Source: Candidatus Heimdallarchaeota archaeon (GTDB taxonomy: Archaea; Asgardarchaeota; Heimdallarchaeia; Heimdallarchaeales; Heimdallarchaeaceae). From it: a DNA stretch of 48,329 nt. This document shows, piece after piece, positions 16,663 to 25,113 of the stretch. The stretch lies in the NCBI GenBank assembly GCA_016839875.1, contig JAEOTK010000174.1, forward strand, positions 1-48,329, read 5' to 3'. Under the pieces are notes generated by a model. The model did not search any database. It was not told the DNA's origin and saw nothing but the letters and a program-made list of their open reading frames with translations. The first letter of the stretch is position 1, and each line of letters begins with the position of its first letter. The position numbers and the translations under genes were made by a program.

Positions 16663-18574
16663 ATTTTCGGATTTGACCAAGAACATCTGAAATGAAATCT
16701 TTCACTTTCACTCCAAATTCTACTTTGTTTCCTCTAGATCTTACTGCTATAGTTTTAGAATCAATTTCCTTTTCTCCAACATTGATGATATAAGGAATCT
16801 TTTGCATAGTTGCATGTCTTATCTTATATTCCATCCTCTCACCGCTAAGATCAGCTTCAGCTCTAATCCCTTCTTTCTGAAGCATCTCTTCAACTTGTAA
16901 AGCATATTCAGTATGATCGTCTGTAATTGGAATAATTACAGCTTGAACAGGACTCAACCAAACAGGGAATTTACCCGCATAGTGTTCTACTAGTATAGCG
17001 AAGAATCTCTCAGTAGCTCCATAGATTGTTCTGTGGATAACAAATGGACGATGTTTTTGCCCATCTTCCCCGATGTAATTTATATCGAATCGATCAGGGA
17101 GATTGAAATCAACTTGAATAGTAGCTAATTGCCACCTTCTTCCTAGTGCATCTTTAACATCAACATCTATCTTTGGACCATAGAATGCTCCTTCTCCTTC
17201 TTTGATTTTATATGGGAGGTTCATTCTTTCCATAGCTTTCATTAATGAATCAGTTGCATGATTCCAACCTTCTTCTTCTCCAATTGACTTTTCAGGTTTT
17301 GTGCTTATGAAGTATTCCCATTCTTCAAATCCAAAAGTTTTGTAGAACAGTTCAACCATCTTAAGAACACCTACAATCTCATCTTCTAGTTGATCCGGAA
17401 GCATGAAGAGATGAGCGTCATCTTGAGTGAAGCTTCTGATTCGGAATAAACCATGAAGAACACCAGATAGTTCGTATCTGTATACTGTACCCATTTCCCC
17501 GAAGCGCACAGGTAATTCACGATATGAGTGCGATTTGCGATTGTAGATCATCATGTGACCTGGGCAGTTCATGGGTTTAACGTACCATTTTTCTCCACGT
17601 AAATCTACTGGGAACATATTTTCTAAGAAATACTCTGTATGACCACTAGTCTGCCAAACATTTTCCTTGTATATGTGTGGAGTTTGAACTAAGACATAAC
17701 CTGCTTTTCGATGCTCTGTTCTCCAGAAATTCTTTATAACTTCTAGAACTGTTTCTCCTCTGGGGAAGATTAATGGCATTCCAGGACCCCATTCATCAGC
17801 TGTATCGAAAAGGTCTAATTGACGACCTAGCATTCTATGATCTCGTTTCTTTGCTTCTTCTAACATCTGTAGATGTTTTCTCAATTCCTTTGGTGAGAGA
17901 AATGCTACTCCATATACTCTTTGTAGATGTTCTCTATTCGCATCTCCTCGCCAGAAAGCTGCTGAAACATGAAGAATTTTGACTGCTTTGATTCTTCCAG
18001 TTGAAGGGATGTGTGGTCCTCTACATAAGTCTTTGAAACTTCCATTACCATGAGAGTAGAAAGAGACATCCTTTGCATCTGTTTCCTTAAGGATTTCAAC
18101 TTTGAATTTATTGTCTTCTTCTTTTTGATAGTATTTTATTGCATCAGCTATAGACATTTCTTCTCTTTTGAAAGCTGTATCTTCTGCTATTGTTTCTTCT
18201 ACTTTCTTTTGTATTTTCTCTAAATCCTCCTGAGTAAACGGTTTCTCAACATAGAAATCATAATAGAAACCTACTGGATCAATACTTGGTCCAATAGTTG
18301 GTCTAGCATCTGGAAAAAGTTCCATAACAGCTCCTGCCATTATGTGAGCTCCACTATGATTTAAAACATGTAGAACTTCCTCGGATTTATTAGTCAGGAT
18401 CTCCAATTTTACATCTTCGTCTATTTTGTAAAATAGATCCACTAGCTTTCCATTCACTTTAGCTGCTAATGCGGCATTTGCTAGTCCTTCACTTATCTGT
18501 TTTGCAACATCTAACACAGTACTGTCTTTAGATACTTCTATAGTACTTTCATCTGGTAACACTATTTTGACCAT
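16655..18574 (-). CDS. thrS: threonyl-tRNA synthetase, TGS/bacterial-eukaryotic type
   Basis: Charges tRNA-Thr with threonine. At 639 residues it has the layout of bacterial and eukaryotic ThrRS: TGS domain (1-62), the N2 editing domain with HSGAH (H73, H77) and CRGPH (C184, H188), the class II catalytic core (about 240-530), and an anticodon-binding domain. Zinc-site motifs include KPMNCPGHM and the DDAHLF and VIHRTIYG regions. Many archaea instead have a DTD-like editing domain and no TGS; this one does not, so a bacterial or eukaryote-like affinity is likely. The ribosome site AAGGTGAT is 3 nt before the ATG. The leader holds stems and an overlapping small ORF, described separately. Confidence 0.96.
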   Translation of the reverse strand: MVKIVLPDESTIEVSKDSTVLDVAKQISEGLANAALAAKVNGKLVDLFYKIDEDVKLEILTNKSEEVLHVLNHSGAHIMAGAVMELFPDARPTIGPSIDPVGFYYDFYVEKPFTQEDLEKIQKKVEETIAEDTAFKREEMSIADAIKYYQKEEDNKFKVEILKETDAKDVSFYSHGNGSFKDLCRGPHIPSTGRIKAVKILHVSAAFWRGDANREHLQRVYGVAFLSPKELRKHLQMLEEAKKRDHRMLGRQLDLFDTADEWGPGMPLIFPRGETVLEVIKNFWRTEHRKAGYVLVQTPHIYKENVWQTSGHTEYFLENMFPVDLRGEKWYVKPMNCPGHMMIYNRKSHSYRELPVRFGEMGTVYRYELSGVLHGLFRIRSFTQDDAHLFMLPDQLEDEIVGVLKMVELFYKTFGFEEWEYFISTKPEKSIGEEEGWNHATDSLMKAMERMNLPYKIKEGEGAFYGPKIDVDVKDALGRRWQLATIQVDFNLPDRFDINYIGEDGQKHRPFVIHRTIYGATERFFAILVEHYAGKFPVWLSPVQAVIIPITDDHTEYALQVEEMLQKEGIRAEADLSGERMEYKIRHATMQKIPYIINVGEKEIDSKTIAVRSRGNKVEFGVKVKDFISDVLGQIRKYE

Positions 18575-18663
18575 TTAATCACCTTAAAATTCAGATTACT
18601 CAAAAGGACAGCGCACCTACTTTCAAGTAGGGATATCAAAAAAACGTCGGGATATTGTTTCAT
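18562..18663 (-). CDS. possible 33-aa upstream ORF overlapping the thrS start
   Basis: An ATG at 18663 (minus) follows an AGGTGA ribosome site (18666-18671) with the spacing used by other genes here. The frame runs 33 codons, hydrophobic in the middle and basic at the end, and stops with TAG 10 nt inside thrS in another frame. Such an overlap would allow translational coupling of thrS to this ORF. It contains no threonine codon, so classical attenuation by threonine is not supported. Its second half necessarily includes the thrS ribosome site. It may be real or chance; comparison with relatives would decide. Confidence 0.3.
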   Translation of the reverse strand: MKQYPDVFLISLLESRCAVLLSNLNFKVIKWSK

Positions 18664-18683
18664 ATTCACCTAACATCTGTCCT
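18605..18683 (-). promoter_or_regulatory. structured 5' leader of thrS
   Basis: AGGACAG (18677-18683 read on minus) can pair with CTGTCCT (18605-18611), enclosing about 65 nt. Inside is a hairpin CCTACT-TGAA-AGTAGG (18616-18631). A TATA-like TTAAATATAT lies at 18701-18710, which places the transcript start near 18683, exactly at the outer stem. The pieces are self-consistent with a folded leader ending just before the thrS ribosome site. It is not a known riboswitch or T-box that I recognise. Confidence 0.4.
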
Positions 18684-18700
18684 CAATGCAGTTATGTAAC

Positions 18701-18712
18701 ATATATTTAAAA
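18701..18712 (-). promoter_or_regulatory. TATA box of thrS
   Basis: On the minus strand the stretch reads TTTTAAATATAT, a good archaeal TATA element, about 130 nt before the thrS ATG. It predicts a leader of about 108 nt that starts at the outer stem of the folded region. The plus-strand MFS gene diverges from here. Confidence 0.45.
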
Positions 18713-18861
18713 AATTTATTACTTAATCAATTTATTGAATTTTACTAGTTTTTCATTTCTATGAGCAAAACAAGCACAATATTAATATTCGTTACTATTT
18801 TTCTTGAAACAGAATTCGATATTTCTTGATTAGTAATCAATTGAAAAGGAGGATAATATCT

Positions 18862-20391
18862 GTGCTGAAGAAACACTTTGTGAGTTTGTCTATATTTCAA
18901 ATAATGGCACAGTTTAGAAGAGGAATATTCTACTTCTTCCTTAGTATTTATCTTAAGGAGTATCTCGATATCACAAATACAGAGATGACTCTTTTTGCTA
19001 CTCTTCCAATGATAGCTAATATTGCTTCACAATCTGGTATATGGGGGAGAATTTCTGATAAATACAAGAAACGTAGATTACTGATTGTCTTTGGAGAAAT
19101 ATATGCAGCTGTTGGTTACTTAGTAGTTTATTGGATACACAAAGGATATGAAACTGGAGGAGCTTTAAGAGCTGCAGCTTTTACAATTATTATTGGTTTT
19201 ACGATTGTTGAAGCTGGGTGGAGTAGTAGTAATTTAGGTTGGACAGCACTTATTGCAGATTTAACGAGAGATTCGGAAAGAAGCAAAACTATGGGTTTGT
19301 TACAATTTGTTGGGGGGATAGGTAATGTGATAGGAGTTACAGCAAGTGGATTTTTATACAAAGATGGAATAGGATTTGCTGGAGGGAATCTGTTTTTTAT
19401 AGCATCAGGAATTATGATTTTCAGTGTTTTTGCGTTATTCTTGATTCCTGAATCATATGAAGATCTTGAGAAAAGTGATAATGAAGAACTAGTTGAAATA
19501 GTTAAAGAGCAACGAGAAATGAGAAAAAATGCAAGTAGTGATTCAAAATCATTGAAATGGGATTGGAAGCTTTTTGTTTGGTTGTTGGTGATTCTAGCAG
19601 TTATTAATATTGGTGGAAATAGCATAGGTCAATTATTGAATATACATGTTCGGCTTCCTGATACCTTCAACGCATCTGACATGGTAGTTGCTCAACTGAG
19701 AAATACGACGAATATTTCTATGATTGTTGCTGGTCTAGTTATTGGTTTCTTAACGAGTAAGTTTGGGGATGGAAAAATGCTTCTCGTTGGATTCATACTT
19801 GCATTTGTAGGAATAATGCTTCTACCTTTTGCTCCACATATAATTTTTGTTTTCATCTATATGGCATTCAGGGGTTTCACAAGAGTATGGGTTAATACTA
19901 CAGCATATTCAATGGTAAACAGAGTAGTACCTTTGGAACAAAGAGGAAGAATGATGGGCTATTATAATGCTACATTCTACCTTTCATGGGGTTTGGGTGG
20001 AACAATTCTAACTGGTCCAATCGCAGATGCTATAGTAAGTTCAAATGTAATTATAATAATGACCTATACAGTTTTGGGTATCCTAGTTGCTGGAGTTTGG
20101 GTTTTTCTAATGGTCAAAAAAATCAGTGGATTAAGAAATAACAAAAAATTGTTTATTGGTTCAGTTGTTGGTTGGGTGTGTGTATTGGGTGTTATTACAG
20201 CTTTTGCTGCCAATCCAATTGCTTCTTCCATCATCAGCTATGGTACTTCAGATTCCTATGCGTATAAAGTAACCTTTCTCATCGCAGCAATTTTAGTATT
20301 ATTAGGAACTCTTACGTACATCTTTTATAGGCCAAAAACATTTGATTCACTTATTTTGGATAGAAATAAAGTTAAAACGAGTGTTACTTAG
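18862..20391 (+). CDS. major facilitator superfamily transporter
   Basis: About 509 residues with roughly twelve membrane helices and an extra C-terminal pair. Loop 2-3 carries the MFS signature GRISDKYKKRRLL, and the second half has a matching GFLTSKFGDGKMLL. The C half contains QRGRMMGYYNATFYLSWGLGG, typical of multidrug-type MFS proteins. I chose GTG 18862 because GGAGG at 18848-18852 lies 9 nt before it; the frame from TTG 18826 would start upstream of this ribosome site. The substrate is unknown. A charged cytoplasmic loop lies near residues 200-230. It diverges from thrS across a 287-nt region that holds the thrS leader and promoter. Confidence 0.88.
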   Translation: MLKKHFVSLSIFQIMAQFRRGIFYFFLSIYLKEYLDITNTEMTLFATLPMIANIASQSGIWGRISDKYKKRRLLIVFGEIYAAVGYLVVYWIHKGYETGGALRAAAFTIIIGFTIVEAGWSSSNLGWTALIADLTRDSERSKTMGLLQFVGGIGNVIGVTASGFLYKDGIGFAGGNLFFIASGIMIFSVFALFLIPESYEDLEKSDNEELVEIVKEQREMRKNASSDSKSLKWDWKLFVWLLVILAVINIGGNSIGQLLNIHVRLPDTFNASDMVVAQLRNTTNISMIVAGLVIGFLTSKFGDGKMLLVGFILAFVGIMLLPFAPHIIFVFIYMAFRGFTRVWVNTTAYSMVNRVVPLEQRGRMMGYYNATFYLSWGLGGTILTGPIADAIVSSNVIIIMTYTVLGILVAGVWVFLMVKKISGLRNNKKLFIGSVVGWVCVLGVITAFAANPIASSIISYGTSDSYAYKVTFLIAAILVLLGTLTYIFYRPKTFDSLILDRNKVKTSVT

Positions 20392-20454
20392 AGATGATTT
20401 TAGTTGATGTAAAAAGTTAAAAAAGACCTATTCAGTTTCTCAATTGTGAATTAA

Positions 20455-21591
20455 ATGACAATAACTGAAGAAGAAGTTATACCTATTTTGAAAAAACTAA
20501 TTCAAATAAAAACAGAAAATCCACCTGGATTAACAATTGAAGCAGTAAACTACCTAGTGAAAGAATTTGAAAAAAGTGGAATACACTCTGAAATCCAAGA
20601 ATATGCAGAAGGGAAAGCGAATATCATAGCAGAATATGGTGATGCAGAAAAAACGGTAATTATAACAGGTCATCTTGATACTGTTCCTGCAGGAAACGAA
20701 GCTAAGTGGAAATATCCTCCTTTCGAAGGAGTCGAAGATCAAGGTAAAATTTATGGAAGAGGGTCTACCGACATGAAAGGAGCTGTTGCTGCTTATGTTT
20801 CTGTTATGAGGAAGCTAAAAGAAAATGAAGTAAAACTCAAAAAGAAAATTATCTTCTTAGGAACAGCTGATGAAGAGATAGGTATGGATGGCTCTTTAGC
20901 AGCTAAAAATGATGGAATAATGGAAAATTGTGATTTTGTTTTAATTGGAGAACCAACTGAACTTAAAATCGGTATTGCAGAAAAAGGTACATTGTGGATT
21001 AAGATTGCTGTTAAAGGTAAATCAGCTCATGGTTCTACACCACATCTGGGTATAAGCGCAATCGAAGGTGCTGCAAAACTACTTCTAAGGATGAAAGAAG
21101 CTGTTCCTGAACTTGATCATACAGTACTTGGAAAGTCATCATTAAACATTGGTAAAATAAGTGGTGGAACTTTAATCAATGTTGTACCAGAATATTGTGA
21201 ATTTGAATGCGATTTTAGACTTGTTGATGATAACCTTAGAGACCAAACAAAAAAGAAAATAAACAACATCATCGAGGTTTTTAACAACGAAGAGGAAGCT
21301 GAAGCTGAAATTGAAATCATTCATGAAATACCTGCAATCGAATTAAAGGAAGAATCAGCATTTGTTGAGTTACTAAAAGATAAAGCAAAAGAGTTAGGGG
21401 TTTCTGAAATAATAGGCGTCAATTATGGTACTGACGGTGCAATGCTTGTTCCTGATTATAATACACCATTCGTTATCATGGGTCCAGGAAAGTTAGATCA
21501 ATTACATGTAACTGATGAATACACAGAAAAACAAGAAGTACTAGATTATGCAAATTTAGTTTATCAGGCAATAATTGAGAGTTTCTCTTAG
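20455..21591 (+). CDS. M20-family peptidase/deacylase (ArgE/DapE type)
   Basis: A 378-residue zinc hydrolase of the M20 family, which cleaves N-acyl groups or dipeptides. The metal motif is TGHLDTVPAG (H73, D75 as general helper), bridging D106 in RGSTDMKGA, catalytic pair TADEEIG (E140, E141), and a C-terminal MGPGKLDQLHVTDEY giving the last zinc His. Residues about 175-290 form the dimerisation domain. The family includes acetylornithine deacetylase, succinyl-diaminopimelate desuccinylase and carboxypeptidases; no arginine or lysine pathway genes are adjacent, so the substrate is open. A TATA-like GTTAAAAAAG lies about 38 nt upstream of the ATG, so the leader is short and has no ribosome site. 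Confidence 0.88.
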   Translation: MTITEEEVIPILKKLIQIKTENPPGLTIEAVNYLVKEFEKSGIHSEIQEYAEGKANIIAEYGDAEKTVIITGHLDTVPAGNEAKWKYPPFEGVEDQGKIYGRGSTDMKGAVAAYVSVMRKLKENEVKLKKKIIFLGTADEEIGMDGSLAAKNDGIMENCDFVLIGEPTELKIGIAEKGTLWIKIAVKGKSAHGSTPHLGISAIEGAAKLLLRMKEAVPELDHTVLGKSSLNIGKISGGTLINVVPEYCEFECDFRLVDDNLRDQTKKKINNIIEVFNNEEEAEAEIEIIHEIPAIELKEESAFVELLKDKAKELGVSEIIGVNYGTDGAMLVPDYNTPFVIMGPGKLDQLHVTDEYTEKQEVLDYANLVYQAIIESFS

Positions 21592-21698
21592 CATTTAACA
21601 ACCGGGAAACTCTTTTTTCTCGTTTTTTGAAATGTAAACGTTTTAATGATTGGGTTGGCCTTTATTCTTTGGAAGAATTTCAGGGGTAGAGAAAAAAA

Positions 21699-22550
21699 AT
21701 GGATTCCACCACTGAGGATGCCCAGGTAGAACGAACAAGAAGAATCAAGAAAATTAAATCAATAGCGAAGGGATTCAGAAGAGAAGAATTTTCACTATCA
21801 CAAAAGAAATCAAAAACAATCAGAAAAGTTGAGGAAGCTGTTCTAGAGTGTTTGAATTATGGGTGGGAAATTGATTCAATGTTGGAAGAAGGAGAGTTAT
21901 CTCCATATGAGTTTGATCAATTATCTACACGTTTAGACAAACTAGGTTTAGTGACAAAACAGCTAGCAGAGAATCATCAAGAAATCGCACAAACATTGAA
22001 TGACATCCTTCTAATTTTTAGATTCTTAAAAGAGATGGTAACTGAAGTCGAGTATATTGAAGATGCGAAAATAAACGATTCTGGACATGTTACAGAACAA
22101 AGTTTCATTACAAAAACAGGTTTTACTATCGATGAAACATCGTATTATGAAATTCTTGAAAAACTGGATTCTTTATTTGAAGAAAAGAAAACCGACAATG
22201 ATGTATACAATATATCTAAGCTGGAAAGAGAGCTGAACAATGCGATTAAAATCGTAGGAAGAATTGATACAGATGTTGTATTAAATGTGCTTTACCTCAA
22301 ACCACCAGCTCCTATGCTTGAGATTTTAAATTCAATAGAAATTCTAAAGGCAACTATTGAGCCTATTTACAATCTGATCAAAGGAAAATACTTCAGAGAA
22401 CAGATAAAAAGTGCTAAGATTGGAATGGACTTGTTAGCAAGAAACAACAATCTTAATGTTGGTGAAACTATCAAAATTAAAGGTCTTTTCAGCAGAACAA
22501 AAGGATTAGAATACTTCGAGGAATTGAGCACTATTTTGACCAATTATTAA
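21699..22550 (+). CDS. helical protein of unknown function (283 aa)
   Basis: A 283-residue, mostly alpha-helical and highly charged protein, not recognised. The first 40 residues are basic (RTRRIKKIKSIAKGFRREE), the rest contains heptad-like stretches that suggest coiled coils around 60-120 and 145-190. There is no signal peptide, membrane helix, cysteine motif or nucleotide-binding loop. A segment near 200-240 (NVLYLKPPAPMLEIL) may be a turn between helical bundles. It lies between a peptidase and TldD on the same strand with gaps of 107 and 61 nt. A structural or scaffolding role is possible but not shown. Confidence 0.7.
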   Translation: MDSTTEDAQVERTRRIKKIKSIAKGFRREEFSLSQKKSKTIRKVEEAVLECLNYGWEIDSMLEEGELSPYEFDQLSTRLDKLGLVTKQLAENHQEIAQTLNDILLIFRFLKEMVTEVEYIEDAKINDSGHVTEQSFITKTGFTIDETSYYEILEKLDSLFEEKKTDNDVYNISKLERELNNAIKIVGRIDTDVVLNVLYLKPPAPMLEILNSIEILKATIEPIYNLIKGKYFREQIKSAKIGMDLLARNNNLNVGETIKIKGLFSRTKGLEYFEELSTILTNY

Positions 22551-22611
22551 TTGGAATAATATTTGGCATTCATTGGAAAAAGATTTTTAACAAGTGAGGA
22601 AATTTCAATCC

Positions 22612-24084
22612 ATGCAAGAAAACAAAGAGGATCTAGTGGATTTAGTTGCTTATGGAATAAAGTGCTGTGAAAATAAGGGAGTAGAATATGCTGATGTTAA
22701 ATTCATGGACACTCAAATGGAAGATATTTCCTTCAAAAATGATGCTCTAGAAAGAATGTCCTCAACTAACAAGCGAGGTATAGGAATTCGTTGTTTGGTT
22801 AGTAAAAGTTGGGGTTTTGCTAGTTCCAATGAGTTAACAAGAGATAAAATTAACGAATTAGCTGATAAAGTTGTTAAAATTGCTAAAGCTTCTGCACTAG
22901 TTAAGAAATTTGATATTGAGTTTGCAGATGAACCTGTTCATGAAGCTAAGGTGAAGACACCTGTTAAAATAGATCCCTTTGAAGTAGAGTTAAAACAGAA
23001 AATAGACGTTTTGCAAGAAAGCGCTAAACGAGCAAAAGATTATTCTGATCTTATAAAATTTGCAACTAGTCATTTCGTTAGTAGAAAAGATCATATGGTT
23101 CTTCACACAACTGAAGGAACAAAGATAGACCAGACTATAATCTGGTGTGGTGGTGGAGTAGCTTCTACTGCAATTGAAGGTGGTGAAGTTCAAACAAGAA
23201 GTCTTCCCGCAAGCTTTAGAGGAGATTTTCAAACCAAAGGATTCGAGTATTTTGAAAGCTTAAATTTGCTCGATGTAACAGAAGAAGCAGCTAAAGAAGC
23301 CGTTCAACTTCTATCTGCTAAGAAAATGCCTAGTGGAAAATCAACGATGATTTTAGGACATTCTCAACTGGCTCTACAAGTTCACGAGAGCTGTGGTCAT
23401 CCTACAGAATTAGATAGAGCTATAGGATATGAAGCAGCTTATGCTGGAACAAGTTTTCTCACTCCAGATTTACTTGGAAAAGGATTCAAATATGGTAATG
23501 AACTTGTCACTATGGTTGCTGATGCTACCGTACCTGGTGGTCTTGGAACTTTCTTCTACGATCATGAAGGAGTGGAAGCACAAAGAGTAATTATGGTAGA
23601 TAAAGGAATTTTCGTTGCTTTCATGTCTTCAAGAGAAACCGCAGAAGCTATAGGTTTAGAGAGAAGTTCTGGTGCATCTAGAGCGATGGGCTATGACAGA
23701 ATACCTATTATTAGAATGACTAATGTTAATCTAGAACCTGGAGATTGGGGATTTGATGAATTGATTGAAGACACCAAAGATGGCTATTTCTTGGATACCA
23801 ATAGAAGTTGGAGTATTGATGATATAAGAATGAATTTCCAATTTGGAACTGAAATTGGGTGGAGAATAGAAAACGGTGAAATGACTCATTTGATTAAGAA
23901 TCCCACCTATGAAGGAATTACTCCAGAATTCTGGGGGAATGTCAGTGGGATTTGCAACAACAAGCATTGGGCAGTTTTCGGCACTCCTAATTGTGGTAAA
24001 GGTGAACCTGGTCAAGCAGCTTATGTTGGTCATGGAATTGCTCCAACCAGATTTGACAATGTTAGAGTTGGTATTCTTCAGTAA
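22612..24084 (+). CDS. tldD: TldD-family zinc metalloprotease subunit
   Basis: TldD pairs with TldE to form a protease that degrades unfolded peptides and, in bacteria, matures microcins and CcdA. The catalytic HExxxH motif is in QVHESCGHPTELDRA. Further family motifs are FYDHEGVEAQRV and SSGASRAMGYDR. About 490 residues from ATG 22612. The frame is open to GTG 22594, but the TATA-like AGATTTTTAA (22581-22590) is centred about 26 nt before the ATG, which predicts a leaderless mRNA starting at that codon. The TldE partner is encoded at 36718-38079 on the other strand, so the pair is split. The gene ends convergent with the esterase gene. Confidence 0.92.
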   Translation: MQENKEDLVDLVAYGIKCCENKGVEYADVKFMDTQMEDISFKNDALERMSSTNKRGIGIRCLVSKSWGFASSNELTRDKINELADKVVKIAKASALVKKFDIEFADEPVHEAKVKTPVKIDPFEVELKQKIDVLQESAKRAKDYSDLIKFATSHFVSRKDHMVLHTTEGTKIDQTIIWCGGGVASTAIEGGEVQTRSLPASFRGDFQTKGFEYFESLNLLDVTEEAAKEAVQLLSAKKMPSGKSTMILGHSQLALQVHESCGHPTELDRAIGYEAAYAGTSFLTPDLLGKGFKYGNELVTMVADATVPGGLGTFFYDHEGVEAQRVIMVDKGIFVAFMSSRETAEAIGLERSSGASRAMGYDRIPIIRMTNVNLEPGDWGFDELIEDTKDGYFLDTNRSWSIDDIRMNFQFGTEIGWRIENGEMTHLIKNPTYEGITPEFWGNVSGICNNKHWAVFGTPNCGKGEPGQAAYVGHGIAPTRFDNVRVGILQ

Positions 24085-24133
24085 AGTGAGTTTTAACAGA
24101 AATGGATAAAACACTTGTATTTGTTCTTTCCAA

Positions 24134-25099
24134 TCAACTAAACCGTTTTTTTGCGTATTCTCCTATTTTCTTCAGAGCTTTCTTACTCTCAGGCATAAGA
24201 TTACCAAATATCTGAAAAACATGAAACATATCTGACCACAGATCTACTGTGACATCGACTCCTTGTTTCTTTGCCTTTTCTGCAAAACGAGTAGTGTCAT
24301 CAAGTAGTAATTCAGCTGTACCAGTTTGAAATAGTAAAGGTGGGAGACCAGTTAAATCTGCATAAAAGGGAGATGCTATTGGATGTTTTCTGTCCTCATC
24401 TTTCAAATATAACTTTACAGCTTCTACAATTTCAAATTCAGTAAGCATAATTTCTTCATCAACTTTGCTTTTAATAGATTCACCTGTTATTGCTAAATCT
24501 GTGCATGGAGAAAGACAAATGCCTGCAGCTGGAAGAGGTTGTCCGTCGTCTCTCAATTTTATGAGTGTTGAAAGGGTTAGAGTCCCACCTGCTGAATCTC
24601 CTACAATTAAAACGTTTTTTGGATCTATATGTTTTGCTTTTAAAATCCATTCATATGCTGAAATAGCATCTTCTAAAGCTGCTGGGAAAGGATTTTCTGG
24701 TGCAAGCCTGTAATCTAAAAACAGAACTGGGGATTCAGAAACCTTACCTATATGAGCTGCTAGAGAACGATGTGATTTTGGAGATCCAGCAATAAAAGAC
24801 CCTCCATGCAAATACAATATTGCTCTATTCTTCATAGATTTAGTAGGGGATAACCATTCTCCGTTTATTCCATCAATGGTTATTGGTTTAACTTTAACTC
24901 TCAATGGTTTTTTGAAGAGAAATGTATTTCCATCTAGACTTCTTCGTTGTTCTACTACATTCAATTCTTCTTCCACTTTAAGTGACATTAGTTTCATTAT
25001 TCGTATGAAAAAGCGAGCTCTAATACTAACCATACTCTTGATATGAATTGAACTCATAAATAAATGATTGGGGATTTGGGATATTACCCATAATTCCAT
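24134..25099 (-). CDS. alpha/beta hydrolase-3 esterase (HSL family)
   Basis: A 321-residue carboxylesterase of the hormone-sensitive lipase family. The oxyanion motif LYLHGGSFIAG, the nucleophile elbow VGDSAGGTL and the acid/His region (DLWSDMFHVFQ) are all present. The first 30-40 residues look like a helical cap, and an internal ATG at the MKLMSLKVEEE segment is an alternative start. It is encoded 14 nt downstream of the aminotransferase-SCP2 fusion, so the two are probably one operon. Family members cleave short-chain acyl esters; a lipid-related substrate would suit the SCP2 domain next door, but this is inference. Confidence 0.9.
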   Translation of the reverse strand: MELWVISQIPNHLFMSSIHIKSMVSIRARFFIRIMKLMSLKVEEELNVVEQRRSLDGNTFLFKKPLRVKVKPITIDGINGEWLSPTKSMKNRAILYLHGGSFIAGSPKSHRSLAAHIGKVSESPVLFLDYRLAPENPFPAALEDAISAYEWILKAKHIDPKNVLIVGDSAGGTLTLSTLIKLRDDGQPLPAAGICLSPCTDLAITGESIKSKVDEEIMLTEFEIVEAVKLYLKDEDRKHPIASPFYADLTGLPPLLFQTGTAELLLDDTTRFAEKAKKQGVDVTVDLWSDMFHVFQIFGNLMPESKKALKKIGEYAKKRFS

Positions 25100-25113
25100 T
25101 ACAGATAGAAATT

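Noticed and set aside
18605..18683. A tRNA gene or tRNA mimic in the thrS leader, suggested by the 7-bp outer stem and 79-nt length
   Set aside because: No T-arm sequence, D-arm or anticodon arm of the right size; the inner hairpin has a 4-nt loop and sits 4 nt from the outer stem.
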